DNA from: Symbiodinium natans
Taxonomy: Eukaryota > Sar > Dinophyceae > Suessiales > Symbiodiniaceae
Assembly: GCA_905221605.1 (NCBI GenBank)
Contig: CAJNDS010000025.1
Span: forward strand, 951,501-1,015,500
Length of the DNA: 64,000 nucleotides
Reading direction: 5' to 3'
This document shows positions 10,816 through 21,168 of the stretch, piece by piece. The notes under the pieces were generated by a model. It ran no database searches. It was not told where the DNA came from and was given only the letters and a program-made list of their open reading frames with translations. Positions within the stretch are counted from its first letter, which is position 1; every line of letters begins with the position of its first letter. Made by a program: the position numbers and the translations under genes.

Positions 10816-11779
10816 TATGTGGAGGCGAGCCATGATGAGATGCACAGCAAGCTGAGCAAGCTCCAGGCGACAGCGAATGCTACTCAGGCAAGCCTGGGCC
10901 TGCATCCTGTGCGTCCTGCATACGACAATGAAGTATACATAGCAGGAATATAAGGCATACAGCAGGCGTATAGTGCGTATGCATATATATATATATGTGT
11001 GTTAATATGCATACGTAACAGGAAATAGCATACAGCAGACATATAGTGCAGATAGTGGACTGTGCTAGATAGAAAAGTTCAGTAGACTGTAGGATAGGAT
11101 GCTCGTCATCACATTCCTGGACCCAAGCTGACACAAGCCGAGTCCTCGAGACGGTCCTGATACTGATCCAGAAACAAAGCTCTTTCAGATGTTTTAACCT
11201 AGGACCCGGAGTAGGCCCTTGTTTCCTTTTTCAGGGGTTAGGTTCCCTTATCCCCTTAAAACCAAAAAGGGTGCCCTATGAACTGTACTTATAACCCACT
11301 TATAAGCCCCTCAAGTGCCCTAATGTGGTTATAAGTACACTTATAAGTACAGTTATAATTGGTTAATAAGTACCATGAACCTCCAAGCATTTATTCCTAG
11401 GTTACTCCTGGGTCTAGTAGCACTGAGAAGCACCGAAACTCAGCTTGAAGGCCGGAGAGCGTCACCATCTTGATCCACTTAGGATTTAGGGTTTAGGGCT
11501 TAGGGTTTAGGGTTTAGGGTTTAGGTTTTAGGGTTTAGGGTTTAGCTCTCAGAGACACACCATGCAGTGGCGAGAGGCGCGAGGGCAAGAGTCTCCCCTG
11601 GGCCCATAAATCCAAAGCCCTAAGCCTAAACCCCAAACACCCAAAACCCTAAACCCCGAACACCCAAAACCCTAAACCCTAAACCAAGAACGCGGGTCAC
11701 TTCCATCCTGGTGCAGGAAGATGTCGCTGACGTACTGCGTCTTGCCAAGGAGACGAATGACCTCCTCAAGAGCACCCAG
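10816..11779 (+). CDS. Two coiled-coil-like exons with GC donors
   Basis: Exon about 10816-10888 encodes a heptad-like helix (…SKLSKLQATANATQ) and stops before GCAAGC; exon 11689-11779 encodes another (…LAKETNDLLKSTQ) and stops before GCAAGT. Both end in phase 0 after a Thr-Gln pair, and CAG/GCAAGT is the classic GC-AG donor. The similar ends suggest duplicated exons of one coiled-coil protein. Between them lies a family-D element with a nested family-B element. Product unknown. Confidence 0.5.
11211..11417 (+). mobile_element. Family-D element interrupted by a nested family-B element
   Basis: The outer element begins GTAGGCCCTTGTTTCC (preceded by GACCCGGA) and ends TAGGTTACTCCTGGGTCTAG; the ends are inverted repeats. 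Its body is interrupted at about 11279-11388 by a family-B element ending CATGAACCTCCAAG. Undisrupted D copies at 3749 and 60431 show the expected continuous body. Confidence 0.7.
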
Positions 11780-11844
11780 GCAAGTGAATCTTGTCAGTTG
11801 AGTGCCGCAGCTTCAGAGTGCCTTGCTTTGCTTTGCATATTATA

Positions 11845-11917
11845 TGATAATATATACTAGTTACCATGATAATATACACTAGTTACTATGATAATATATA
11901 CTAGTTACTATGATAAG
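11845..11917. repeat. 22-bp tandem repeat, 3.3 copies
   Basis: Unit begins TGATAATATAYACTAGTTAC; copies start at 11845, 11867, 11889 and a partial at 11911. AT-rich. Confidence 0.9.
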
Positions 11918-11963
11918 CAGCTGTTTCTACGTACATTTGTGTAGCCGGCAGCCACCGTCAAAC

Positions 11964-12110
11964 ATGAGTTGCGTTTCGGAAGCAACCCAAGTGCGACCCC
12001 GCAAGGGCAGCAGCGGTGGCAGCAGCGGCGGCAGCAGCGGCGGCAGCAGCGGCGGCAGCTCCGGAAACAACAAAGACGGCTGCCTAGAACATCTTGGAAG
12101 GGTTGTTTAA
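11964..12110 (+). CDS. Candidate exon with Gly-Ser-Ser-Gly repeat
   Basis: A 12-bp unit (GGCGGCAGCAGC) repeated about four times encodes a GSSG linker between a Cys-containing start and a short polar end, to TAA 12108. In another frame the same DNA would encode Gln/Arg repeats. Could be an exon with an internal trinucleotide-type repeat. Confidence 0.35.
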   Translation: MSCVSEATQVRPRKGSSGGSSGGSSGGSSGGSSGNNKDGCLEHLGRVV

Positions 12111-12222
12111 GCCTGCAAGCCATATGGCCGACATGGTCATCCCAACTACTCATACGACGAACACTGCAAGACCTTGGTGTCACCCAGTGAAACTCATAGT
12201 TTCAGCTCTTCTCTCGTGGAGT
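12111..12222 (+). CDS. Candidate exon rich in Tyr and His
   Basis: One frame reads a Tyr/His/Ser-rich segment (…YGRHGHPNYSYDEHC…) up to TAG near 12224 with C-rich third positions. An overlapping frame is also open to 12282. No family recognised. Confidence 0.3.
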
Positions 12223-13142
12223 AGCGCCAAGGCCAGGGACGTGCTCATCATCCACGAGCAAGGCAGTGAAGCTAACACGTGAAGCTTGCGAGTGCACGGA
12301 CATGTTGCTTGAGCTTTCCTTCAGGGTCTAGTGTACTGTAGTAACTACCACGCACTTTAGCATGTGCTCGTATGCGTGAAAAGTTCGAGTTAGATGCCAG
12401 TCTTCTACGATATGATGCCATAAACTGGAGAACTTAGAACGAACTAGCTACAGTACAGCTCACTATTACAGCATATGAACATACTACAGAGTTTACCATA
12501 TCTACTATCTCTTAATCATCAGCTTCTGTACATTTGATGACCATACTGTCAGGTCATATAGTGCTGCTTAAACTTACTGTAGCAATGTTGCAAAATACAT
12601 GTAACATGCTGCGCCTACAACTTTTGTAGTCATATTCAATTTGTAGTGATGGGTTACATCTGCAATATAAACAGTAAGCCCGCAAGCTTTTGAGTTTTTA
12701 CGAAAAAACACCGCGCCACACATGCTGCACAGTAATTCCATCACAGATGTACATACCACATCACAACCACAGCGTTTCAACATAGCTGCACAGTGATGGG
12801 AGCAGCAAGCATGGTGATCTGAGATCTTGAGCTAAACCCGTCACAAGCCATAGTCGGCCTCCGAAAGGATCGGACACCTTTGACACTTTCGGGGCCCTGA
12901 TTGCCTCGAGCGGCGGCAGGGTGGAGCGCTGAGATACTGAAGAGCTGTTTGCGGGCTGTACAGCCTTGGTAGCCCTGTGGTGTCCTTTTTTGTATTTTGG
13001 GGATCTAGGTTCCCTCATACAGGTAACCAACCAGACAAAGGGTACCTGTGTGTGGTTAATTGCTGGGCTGCCAAGCGGTTAAGGGTTCGGGTTATCTAGT
13101 GATGTTGTTTTGTGGTCGCTGGTACTCTAACTCTGTAGGGCT

Positions 13143-13348
13143 TTGAGTATTTTGAGTGTTGTGGAGGACTTCATTACGAGGCCGCGACGCGGACGTGATA
13201 CTTATGATGTCCACACGGGAGTCGGTCCATCGGAGGTCGAGCCTTGCAGGAGCCCCTTAAATCAGAAAGCGTGCAAACAAAGGTCACCCAGCAACCATGA
13301 ACTAATCACAAGCTATGCCCGGCAGCGTGGTCTTCAGTTCAAAAAGAC
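13143..13348 (+). CDS. Candidate exon upstream of the 13.4-15.3 kb gene
   Basis: Open frame with mixed polar composition up to a GTTCAA possible donor. It may be a 5-prime exon of the following gene. The join was not resolved. Confidence 0.35.
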
Positions 13349-13448
13349 CCTAACCCTAACCCCTAAACACTCAGAGGGAAGGTAGGGAAGACCAGACCAT
13401 ATCATTGCATTTCCATATTCTCGGCCTGCTCTTATTGCGTTTCTGCAG

Positions 13449-15292
13449 GCCTCGAAACACTTGCAGTAGTGTATGGCAAGAGTGTACAAGACTTGTACCT
13501 TCTAGCATCGTACGGATTAGACAGCACCATTCTTAGTTGCAGAGACTGGCCTCTGCGCAAGCGCCTCACCCCAGCTGTCTTCGCCCTATCAACAAGCACC
13601 CATTAAGTTTTGTTGGAGAACCCTATAAGCCCCAAACCATAGACTTCGGGGGGCCTACGCAGGGGACTGAGAGCCCTTTTCCCGAAAACCAGCATCTCGA
13701 TAAAGATTCCAGAAGCTGCCTCAAGAGGTTTACAAGAAGCTCTTGGACGAGCTGGTTCCGGAAGATATGCGCAGCATGAGCATTGTCATGCTGGATGTGA
13801 AGGCACCAGTCCGTGCTGAACAGGACATGCAATGTGTAGCAAGCTTTGCTGCACAGCAGCAATCATCTTCTGCCGTGTGTAAGAAGGCTGGTATACTGTA
13901 GTAAAGATATCTCAGGCTAAGCTTTTGACCGCCGATTCCGGCATATCTCGGAAACTAGTTAACTAGTTGGGGAGCCACAGCTCTGGGAATTGGGCTGTGC
14001 TTGTCTTAGAGACCTGCTGGTCGCACTTGTGGCCACTCACCCGGTTGTGTCGCCGGCGAAAGTCCAAATGCCAGAGGTTGTTTGCCGTAAGACCGGAGCT
14101 GGCGTTCTTCCTGTGATGCATGTCTGCAGGCTGCCACTTCGAACGAGTCCGACGCTTCTCTTGTTGCAGATTGGTACAACGAGGACACAGGCCACGCTGC
14201 TGTTAGTGTAAGACTGCTGAAGTATATGAGTGAGTGATGAAATGTGCCCACAGCTCTAGCGATGTGACAGAAAACCTACGTAGCTGACTCGCACTAAAGA
14301 CTTCAGCTTCACTCAGCTTCACAAAATGTCGATGATGACATTGCTTTTGGACACCCCTGTTACCATGCTGTTTTTATGGTGGACGATTTCTCTGCCACGA
14401 GCACGTGAGACGCTGCAAACCTGATGTTCCCAAGCCATTCTCTGGAGTCAAGAGCCAAGGCCGTTTGTTAATGTCAACAATGCTGGAGTATGAGAAGATT
14501 GCGTATAACTACTACGAGATGCCGGAACACTTTTGTTTGTGCACTCAACATGATATTGCAAAGTTCCTGCGCAAGTTGTGCTATGATAACTTCGCACCCC
14601 TCTTGAGAGCGCATCCTAGCTAGCCTCTTTTGTTTGACTGCCAAGGCAAGGTGAGCTGCTACGCCGTACCACCACTGCCAGTGTCCGTAAGGAATGTCAT
14701 GCTCGAGCGTTACGGGTCTCAACTCAAAGCTTGGCTGATGCAGGTACTATTCCCCTGTTACCGCAAGAAGTACAGTTTCAATGCTGTCTGTTGTCATCGT
14801 GCCCCTTAAACCCTAAACCCTAACCCCTAAACCCCTAAACCCTAAAACCCCCCTAAAGATCTCCTACAATTTCCGTGGCTTCAGGCGCCGTCCTGGTTGT
14901 TTTGGTGGAAGTCGGCCATCCGTCTGCAGCCAGATTCCAGGGTCAGGCTATTCTGCCTGCGTAAAACGCCAGGGGTGGTTATAGGGTTTAGGGCTAGGGT
15001 TTAGGGTTGAGGGTTGAGGGTTTAGGGTTTAGGGATGGTTCCTCCTTGAACAGCCGATCCATTCCGCCTATCAACACATCCTCATCCATCCCCACATTTG
15101 AGAGGACCCTCCAGGTTACGAACTGTGCGTTTCGCAGAGGGTAGAGTTGTACATTAATTTGTAACTATTTTACCCATAGAATCCATATATAATCCCCATG
15201 AAGCCATAAAAATATAGTGTTTATAGGGCCAATGTTTATAAGGCCCTGACACCTGCCCCAGTTTACTGGTGGATCAAAGAGAGTTAGAATAG
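13449..15292 (+). CDS. Nine-exon gene, product unrecognised, with an in-frame TAG
   Basis: Exons: 13449-13576, 13713-13874, 13981-14086, 14170-14229, 14317-14404, 14455-14743, 14885-14985, 15054-15140, 15262-15292. The phases agree at every join (0,0,1,1,2,0,2,2) and the frame ends TAG at 15290. Exon 1 resembles a LysM motif (LETLAVVYGKSVQDLYLL) but lacks the usual Asn after the Leu pair, so this is tentative. Donors include GTAAGA, GTGAGT and GTGAGA. Intron 7 is largely TTTAGGG-like, intron 6 contains CCCTAAA, intron 8 is a family-E introner. A TAG at 14621 interrupts exon 6 in frame, so this is a pseudogene, a mis-modelled intron, or a readthrough gene. Confidence 0.55.
15141..15261 (+). 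mobile_element. Family-E introner forming a phase-2 intron
   Basis: Begins GTAGAGTTG and ends CACCTGCCCCAG, a diverged copy of the family. It separates the penultimate and last exons of the 13.4-15.3 kb gene; removing it as GT-AG restores the frame to a stop 31 nt later. Confidence 0.65.
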
Positions 15293-15326
15293 CATCAAGG
15301 CTGGAGTGAGCCGGAGATTTATTGTA

Positions 15327-15399
15327 AGTTTAGGGTTTAGGGTTAAAACAAGGGTTTAGGGTTTAGGGTTTAGGGTTTAGGGTTTAGGGTTTAGGGCAA
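15327..15399 (+). repeat. TTTAGGG array
   Basis: Tandem heptamers with one interruption (AAACAAGGG). Lies downstream of the stop at 15292. Confidence 0.95.
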
Positions 15400-16253
15400 A
15401 GGCTGGTGCAACTTAATTCACCAGTGCTGCTTTGTCTGCTGTAGCATTGCTGTAGGGGGTTACATTACCCTATAGTCTGCTCTAGTATTCTGCATCGTAT
15501 ACATCGCGCTAGACTGTCATAATGTAGTAGAATACGTTCTCTGTACAAAAGTGGTATTTCCGCCTCAAGCCTTCCTCGTTGACTGTATCGAGGTCCCCTT
15601 GCAAGGGTTCTCTGCTGACACCATCACTGCACAGGGATGTATGCGTCATGCCAACGATATGCTTACGCAACGTTTGCTGTCCGAACATTGTGTTTCTGAA
15701 CCCTTAACCCTAAACCCCTAAACCCCAAACCCATGTTTCTCGGAACATGAGGCGCGAGCTTGAGCATCGTCGAAGAGGCGAACGCATTCTTGGCCAGTCG
15801 GATCCTCGGAAAAGTAGAGTACAGGACACTACTGTGGGCAGTTAGTGCTTGTACTGTATATGATGCTATAGCACAGCATATTATATAAAAAGCGGTGGTC
15901 CTCCACTTCGGGTTCCTCGGATTGTGACTGCTTAGCCAAGGACGACGACTACCACTACTTCGACCTAACAGCATCGTATGGTGTAGAGCTAGGACAGTAC
16001 GGTATAGTACAGCGAATATGCTTTGCTTTTGTAGTGTGCTATTACACTATAGCCTGGCAGAACACCAGCGAACGCCCACTGCTCACGGGCAAGAAGGTCT
16101 GTCTCCAGCCACCAACATCCGAGTCAGCGATGAGAGTTTCGGACCACGGTCATGCAGCACTGCAGATGTCGCTCCTTGGTCAACCACTTAGAGCTTCGGG
16201 CTTGGGATGCCCCGGGTCGTGCTCCTAAAAACTGTTCCGGGAGAAAAAAAGTG

Positions 16254-16590
16254 GGGAGCTGTTACCATCCCAGCAGCTGCAGCTTGAGGGTGTTTCAGCT
16301 GTGGTGTGTTACCAGAGGTTTACATTCGCGCATGGCCTAGAAGCAGCTGGTGATCGTGTAGAGCAGCTGGAGAGGGGTAGGTTGAAGACTTCTCTTAATT
16401 TGTTTTTACTCTGAATCCCCTATATGATCCTTATATTGCCATAATCATTTAGCTATGTGATTTTATACAAGGCCCCCAAACCTACCCCAGTGAAGCCAAG
16501 GTTGCTTTTGGAGATCCCTTCTTCCAAGTTCCTCTGCCTCCCGCCGGTATTACTTCCACCGCCGCCTACAAGGCGCCTTCCATTTTTAGG
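16254..16590 (+). CDS. Two exons split by a family-E introner
   Basis: The left exon (about 16254-16376) reads an amphipathic segment (…AAGDRVEQLER) and ends phase 1 before GTAGGTTG. The right exon starts at 16496 if the acceptor is the TGAAG just past the element, giving a matched phase and a strongly coding segment (…VAFGDPFFQVPLPPAG…) that ends phase 0 at a GTTTGG donor. If the acceptor is CCCCAG at 16490 a Pro-rich frame is read instead. Product unrecognised. Confidence 0.5.
16377..16495 (+). mobile_element. Family-E introner
   Basis: Starts GTAGGTTGAAG, ends CCAAACCTACCCCAG plus TGAAG. TGGAG just left and TGAAG just right of the element may be a decayed target duplication. Confidence 0.65.
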
Positions 16591-17173
16591 GTTTGGCATG
16601 CCAGTAGCTGGGGTTTTAGGGTTTAGGGTTTTAGGGTTTAGGGAGCCATCCCGGTGCGAAAATTGCAAGGGCATGACATGTGAGCTCAGAGGCATTGCGA
16701 TCATGACCTGGAATGATTTCCCGACAGCGTAGCGAGGGTTCTTCTGAAACGGGTGGTGACGGAAGACATGTCGGCATTGTTGCGTGCCGAAGGGATGTTG
16801 ACATACATGCATGGAGATGTTGACGCGTGTCGCAAGCTTGTGGACATTTCGATGCGGCAAGAACATGCTGGGCATGCTTGCTTGCAATGTCGAAACCATG
16901 CCACCATGCCTGCATCTCACTGTCGATGAGTGTTGGAACATGTCAATATGCCGGCACGTCAACGAGTCGTACACTAGCATGCCAAAAATTGTCTCCCATG
17001 TCGGTACGGTTGCAAGGGTGCCAGCAGTATACCACACACGTTCATGTCAATCAATGCATTGCTTGACTTGCAGTGCAGTTGCCTGTTGATTGCTGTGAGG
17101 CCTTGCTCTTTGTGTCACCCATTTTTTTGTTCTGCTCCTCTTCCCTCTTGTACATACGTCTGTGTTTTTTCAG

Positions 17174-17257
17174 CAACATCGACTCGGCCACAGGCGAGCT
17201 TCTGCAGACATCGTGCGGTCCTTTGCCCCCCAAAACCACCCCTCGCAGAGATTCAAA
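17174..17257 (+). CDS. Candidate exon, unrecognised
   Basis: After a strong GTGTTTTTTCAG acceptor an open frame reads a polar Thr/Pro-rich segment and can end at GTGTCG. A family-A element follows at 17321. Confidence 0.4.
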
Positions 17258-17320
17258 GTGTCGGGCTCCCCTCTAAAAGCATCGGCATTTCCCCTTCTCA
17301 TCTTTGCCCTCTGTCCTTTT

Positions 17321-17415
17321 CGGGGGGGGTGTTCCCTCTTATACTAACAGTCCTTTCTTGGGATGTTTTTGGGGGGTACTCTGACCCCTGTTAGCTTCGG
17401 GGGGAACATCGCAAT
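17321..17415 (+). mobile_element. Family-A inverted-repeat element with 8-bp target duplication
   Basis: Body from GGGTGTTCCCTCTTATACTAACAG to GGGGAACATCG; flanked by GTCCTTTT (17313) and GTCCATTT (17416), 7 of 8 identical, consistent with an aged target-site duplication. Confidence 0.65.
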
Positions 17416-17478
17416 GTCCATTTCGTGTCTACATTTTCCCTCTTACTGGGACTGCTGTGGCACCATATACATCTGCAG

Positions 17479-17705
17479 GGACAGGTGCCGGCCCGAACAT
17501 GTCCAAACTGGGGCGGGGTGATGAAGAAGTTTCAGAAACCTCTGAAACGAGGAAGCTCTGAACCCTGGACCTTTTATAACACTCTTCCATACTTTACCAG
17601 AATGTGGGTTTAGGGTTTAGGGTTTAGGGTTTAGGGTTTAGGGTTTAGGATGTGCTCTATGCACTACTCGACTCTACCTGTTCACAAGCCAAGTGCGGGC
17701 AATGA
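17479..17705 (+). CDS. Two exons joined across a pure 41-nt telomere-repeat intron
   Basis: Exon 17479-17607 (43 codons, phase 0-0, acceptor CATCTGCAG) and exon 17649-17705 (ending TGA) flank an intron that is only GTTTAGG x5 plus GTTTAG. Joined, they read a basic then hydrophobic C-terminal region (…PYFTRMW / DVLYALLDS…) with several Cys. No family recognised. An unspliced reading would stop at once in the repeat (GTT TAG). Confidence 0.6.
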
Positions 17706-17763
17706 GGTGACCGGAGAAGGCCGGGCACTTCTCAACATTGAAGGTGCCTCAGCCGCATTCCCA

Positions 17764-17817
17764 GCCCTAAACCTAAAACCCTAAACCCTAAACCCTAAAC
17801 CCTAAACCCTAAACCCC
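17764..17817 (-). repeat. CCCTAAA array
   Basis: Tandem CCCTAAA with one short unit; no exon border is evident. Confidence 0.9.
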
Positions 17818-18020
17818 CTGTCGTGCGGCTGCGGGAATCCCAGGAGCTTCAGAGGATGGACCTGCGAACCGAATCCTTGCCTGCCTTGCGCGAGTGTGAG
17901 AGCCGAAACGCCTAAAACCCTAAGCCCTAAGCCCGAAGACTTCGGGGCTCAGGGGAGTAAGTACTGTACTTGCTATAACAGTAGCCATCCAAAGAAACAG
18001 GGAACCCTTGTCATAATAAG

Positions 18021-18217
18021 GTTACTGGGCTCGAGTGCGAGTAATTTTGGGTCAGCGAGTTCTGGCAATCGCTATCAGGCCTCTAAAAAACTCAGCCCCC
18101 CCACCGAGCCGCACAGAAGCCAGCCAAATCCGACAGCTCAAGATTGCAGGCAATACCATAGCGCGATTGGACAACTACGACCGACTTCTCGTGAAGCCCA
18201 GATGCAACCAATTTAGG
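18021..18217 (+). CDS. Candidate exon, unrecognised
   Basis: A 65-codon open frame between AATAAG and an AGG/GTTTGG donor, with a strong polar-helical stretch (…RQLKIAGNTIARLDNYDR). Phase 1 in, 0 out. An alternative frame is open too. Confidence 0.45.
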
Positions 18218-18689
18218 GTTTGGGGTCTAGGGTTTAGGGTTTAGGGTGGACCAAAGAATGGGCGAAGATGATGCCAGGACAAGCGTATGTAGAGTGGTTC
18301 GTGGGGATGTATACCGCAAGTCTTCCATAGCAAGTCCAGTCTCTCTTGGCTTGCAAGAACAAGCGGCCCAAATGCTCCTGCGACACCACTATACTGTAGC
18401 CATGCAGTACTTGTGTAGAGGAGCATGCTGGTGCCATGGTCTTCTCGTACCTCATATACTCACACAGCAAAGAACCTATATTCTTATAGCCCATATGCAA
18501 AACCAGCCCTTTTTCGACGGCATCCCATAGTTTTGGGGATTCTGGCAGAGTACCCGGTGATTTCAGGATCGGGACTGATGACCTGCTGAGTGACAACTGC
18601 TTTGGAACCTGGACAACAGGCGCACGTGCGCTTCAGATTTCACCTCTCCATGTGCAGCGATCAGCATCATGAAGTTTCTAGCTGTATGT

Positions 18690-18800
18690 AAACCCTAAAC
18701 CCTAAACCCTAAACCCTAAACCCTAAACCCTAAACCCTAAACCCTAAACCCTAAACCCTAAACCCTAAACCCTAAACCCTAAACCCTAAACCCTAAACCC
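18690..18800 (-). repeat. (CCCTAAA)15 array
   Basis: Perfect heptamers on the C-rich strand, about 110 bp. Confidence 0.97.
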
Positions 18801-18869
18801 GAACCTGAAATTATGTAAGTGGCATGAGCAAGTGGAACAGCTACGGCCATCCATGTGGCCATGGAAACA

Positions 18870-19106
18870 TGACACGTAAGACAAAAGCATGCCATACTCT
18901 GTTCGCGGACACGTCTTGCAAAGCGGAATCTGGAGCAAGTGTAGCGCAGAGCTGATGCGAGGGCAGCCGCCTTTGCAGGAAATGATGCTTTTGTCAACAA
19001 CTTGCTGGCAATTCCATCGGACACGGCGGCAGAAGCCTCTTGTCTTCAGCTCATCTCTAGACAACACCACCAGCTTCATGCCAAAAAGCTTTCATCAGAA
19101 ATCTGA
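18870..19106 (+). CDS. Candidate terminal coding region with in-frame TAG
   Basis: From 18945 a 53-codon frame to TGA 19104 is Ala/Gln-rich and helix-like (…NNLLAIPSDTAAEAS…). The same frame continues upstream from about 18870 with similar composition except for a TAG at 18942. The TAG could be the end of an acceptor (GTGTAG) or a disabling mutation. An overlapping ATG frame (18889-19110) is less convincing. Confidence 0.4.
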
Positions 19107-19397
19107 GTGAGCTACTTCCTTTACCGCGCTGCCCTGAGAAGTAGGCGCGGTCATAGCTTGCAGACGACTAGGAGCTACTCCCTGTCCTAGAGGTTCCTGT
19201 CCATGCCCCTTCATATGCCAAGCTTGTGACCTACGGTAAGCCCGGTCAGCATTTGCGGCAATTTCTCTGAGAAGCAGCTCAGGAGGCTGGAGCCAGCGCA
19301 TGATGCCGCATCGAGAGCCAAATGAGGTAAGGAGATGCCGAATCCAAGGTGTTGGTTTAGGGTTTGGGGCTTAGGGTTTAGGGTTTAGGGGGACGAC

Positions 19398-19476
19398 CTG
19401 GACCCCCAAAGTATGTAAGAATATCTTCCCCAACCCATAAAGGTGCTGTCATTTTACATTCTTTGGGGGTCCAAGT
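19398..19476. mobile_element. Hairpin element (family L), single copy
   Basis: Left CTGGACCCCCAAAGTATGTAA and right TTACATTCTTTGGGGGTCCAAG are inverted repeats of about 21 bp around a 35-bp loop. No second copy seen in the window; small enough to be a MITE or a solitary palindrome. Confidence 0.6.
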
Positions 19477-19709
19477 AAAGGTTTTTCAAGGGGAGGGGCT
19501 CGCTGGCGGTAAAGGCACCCCATCCGCTCGCCCTGCGTGAGTGTGTAGTGTCTATCTCCCTACAAGGGCTCCGGCATCAAACGTTCTTTGCCGGTGTGGC
19601 GGGGAGGAGGAGGGGAGGGGGGGGAGGGGGGAGGCAAAACCAAAGGTTTTCACATTTGCCGTGTGGTTGGTTTGCTGACTTGATTCTGAATTGACTCTAT
19701 GTTCGACAG

Positions 19710-19874
19710 TCTTATGCTGCCTCTCCTAGGCTTGGGGCATTGCTCGGGGGGACTAATGCCTTCACTTGGTGCTTTACCAGCTATGGCCTCGCCCATGTTG
19801 AGTCGTTGCAGGAGCATTTCCACAGCACAGAATCTACGCGCGCTTTCCATTGGTATAGCAACCCGCCCAGATAG
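19710..19874 (+). CDS. Candidate exon, unrecognised
   Basis: After GTTCGACAG a 54-codon frame runs to TAG with an aromatic-rich end (…TRAFHWYSNPPR). Two other frames, one on each strand, are open here (+ from 19699, - from 19910), so the call rests on the acceptor and composition. Confidence 0.35.
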   Translation, partial: SYAASPRLGALLGGTNAFTWCFTSYGLAHVESLQEHFHSTESTRAFHWYSNPPR

Positions 19875-20033
19875 CAATAGGACCACGACAGGATCCCGCG
19901 CAGCGTACACCCCAATCCAGTTGTGGCTTGGTTACTTGTAGTACAACAGCAAGTGCTCTCATTCGTAGGCATGGGCCAGGAATGTTTTCATCATTTGAGT
20001 TTGGGATGAATGTTGTTAGGGTTTGCCTTGCAG

Positions 20034-20253
20034 GCTGTTCATGGCTCAGCTATGGCAACTACCAGGTGATCTGAGCCTTGAAGCCTCAGCTAGACGTAAT
20101 GTTTTATTTGTAGCACTACAAGCCCAGCCTGTTAAACAGGCTTTTTCTGCCGGTGGTGTGGTGCTAGTTTTGGGGACCTCTCGGGAGCATGCTGGGTCTG
20201 AATCATCACATGATGGCTTCGTGGTGTTGCGACATCATTTGAGCACTCCGTAG
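20034..20253 (+). CDS. Probable terminal exon, unrecognised
   Basis: After a clean TTTGCCTTGCAG acceptor a 73-codon frame ends TAG. It alternates hydrophobic strands and small residues (…GGVVLVLGTSREH…), like a compact alpha/beta fold. No motif allows a family call. Confidence 0.5.
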
Positions 20254-20543
20254 TGGTAGTGGTACTGCTTGTCATCGCTACTAGTCGTAGTAGTCATATG
20301 GCACTAAGCGGTATCAACACCCTCTGAAGCATTGCAACTGATGGTTTAGACTGAGTGGCATGGTGAAAAGATCTGGCTGAAAAAGCATCTTGTCGTGCTG
20401 GTGCCCAGTCCCCATCGTAATCGCTCGTGACATCGGAGGATCCCAAAGGGTCCAAGCCAAACGCAGGCCTTGGACCAGTATTTTGTACCACTCCAATGGG
20501 ACCACTATTGCTGCGAATTAGGATGATGTAGCCAGCCATCCCT

Positions 20544-20691
20544 GAAGATCAAGGGCATGCATTCACAACAGCAGCAGTTGCATGGGGCTTGGTCCTTAGT
20601 TGTACTTTTGCGGCATCTCGCGCTTGTGCGCTCCTCTCTGCTCTGCCGCACTTGGTCGTGTGAGCAAAGTACCAGAGGCTTGCAACCATGA
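20544..20691 (+). CDS. Candidate coding segment, unrecognised
   Basis: Open frame with an ATG at 20556 and 45 codons to TGA; Gln run then a hydrophobic Leu-rich helix. Minus-strand frames overlap. Confidence 0.3.
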
Positions 20692-20725
20692 CAAAGCACC
20701 GCAGCTCTAGGTCAAGTCACGACAG

Positions 20726-20955
20726 CTGCAGTCCAGAATCGAGACTCCTGAGCTCCATGCCTTGGAGCTTCCAAATAGTTCCTGTTTCCGACAGAGCTTC
20801 TGAGGAACCTTGATTCTCTGACACCGTTTGCAGAAATCAGTAGATCTACGAGCTTGCATGGAGCCATGGCCAGCACTGCGCCTTAGCAGCACGGAATTGC
20901 TTGAGAACGAGGAACTGCAGCTACTGCCACGGCTACTACAGTCAGGGGGCTTAGG
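20726..20955 (+). CDS. Two candidate exons, unrecognised
   Basis: 20726-20803 follows GTCACGACAG and reads to TGA; 20834-20955 follows CACCGTTTGCAG, phase 0, reads an acidic Leu-rich helix (…TELLENEELQLLPRLLQ) and ends at the start of a long TTTAGGG array. Borders are good; the join between them is not fixed. Confidence 0.45.
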
Positions 20956-21085
20956 GTTTAGTTTAGGGTTTAGGGTTTAGGGTTTAGGGTTTAGGGTTTA
21001 GGGTTTAGGGTTTAGGGTTTAGGGTTTAGGGTTTAGGGTTTAGGGTTTAGGGTATAGGGTTTAGGGTTTAGGGTTTAGGGTTAGG
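20956..21085 (+). repeat. Long TTTAGGG array
   Basis: About 19 heptamers with one variant (TATAGGG). Begins at a possible exon donor and ends before degenerate GGGTTCGGGG sequence and the acceptor CCGTTGCAG at 21168. Confidence 0.95.
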
Positions 21086-21168
21086 GGGCTTAGGTTCAGG
21101 GACTAGAATTCCCTGGTTCGGGGTTCAGGGCTTAGGGGTTCGGGGTTAGGGAGTTGTTCCCGTTGCAG

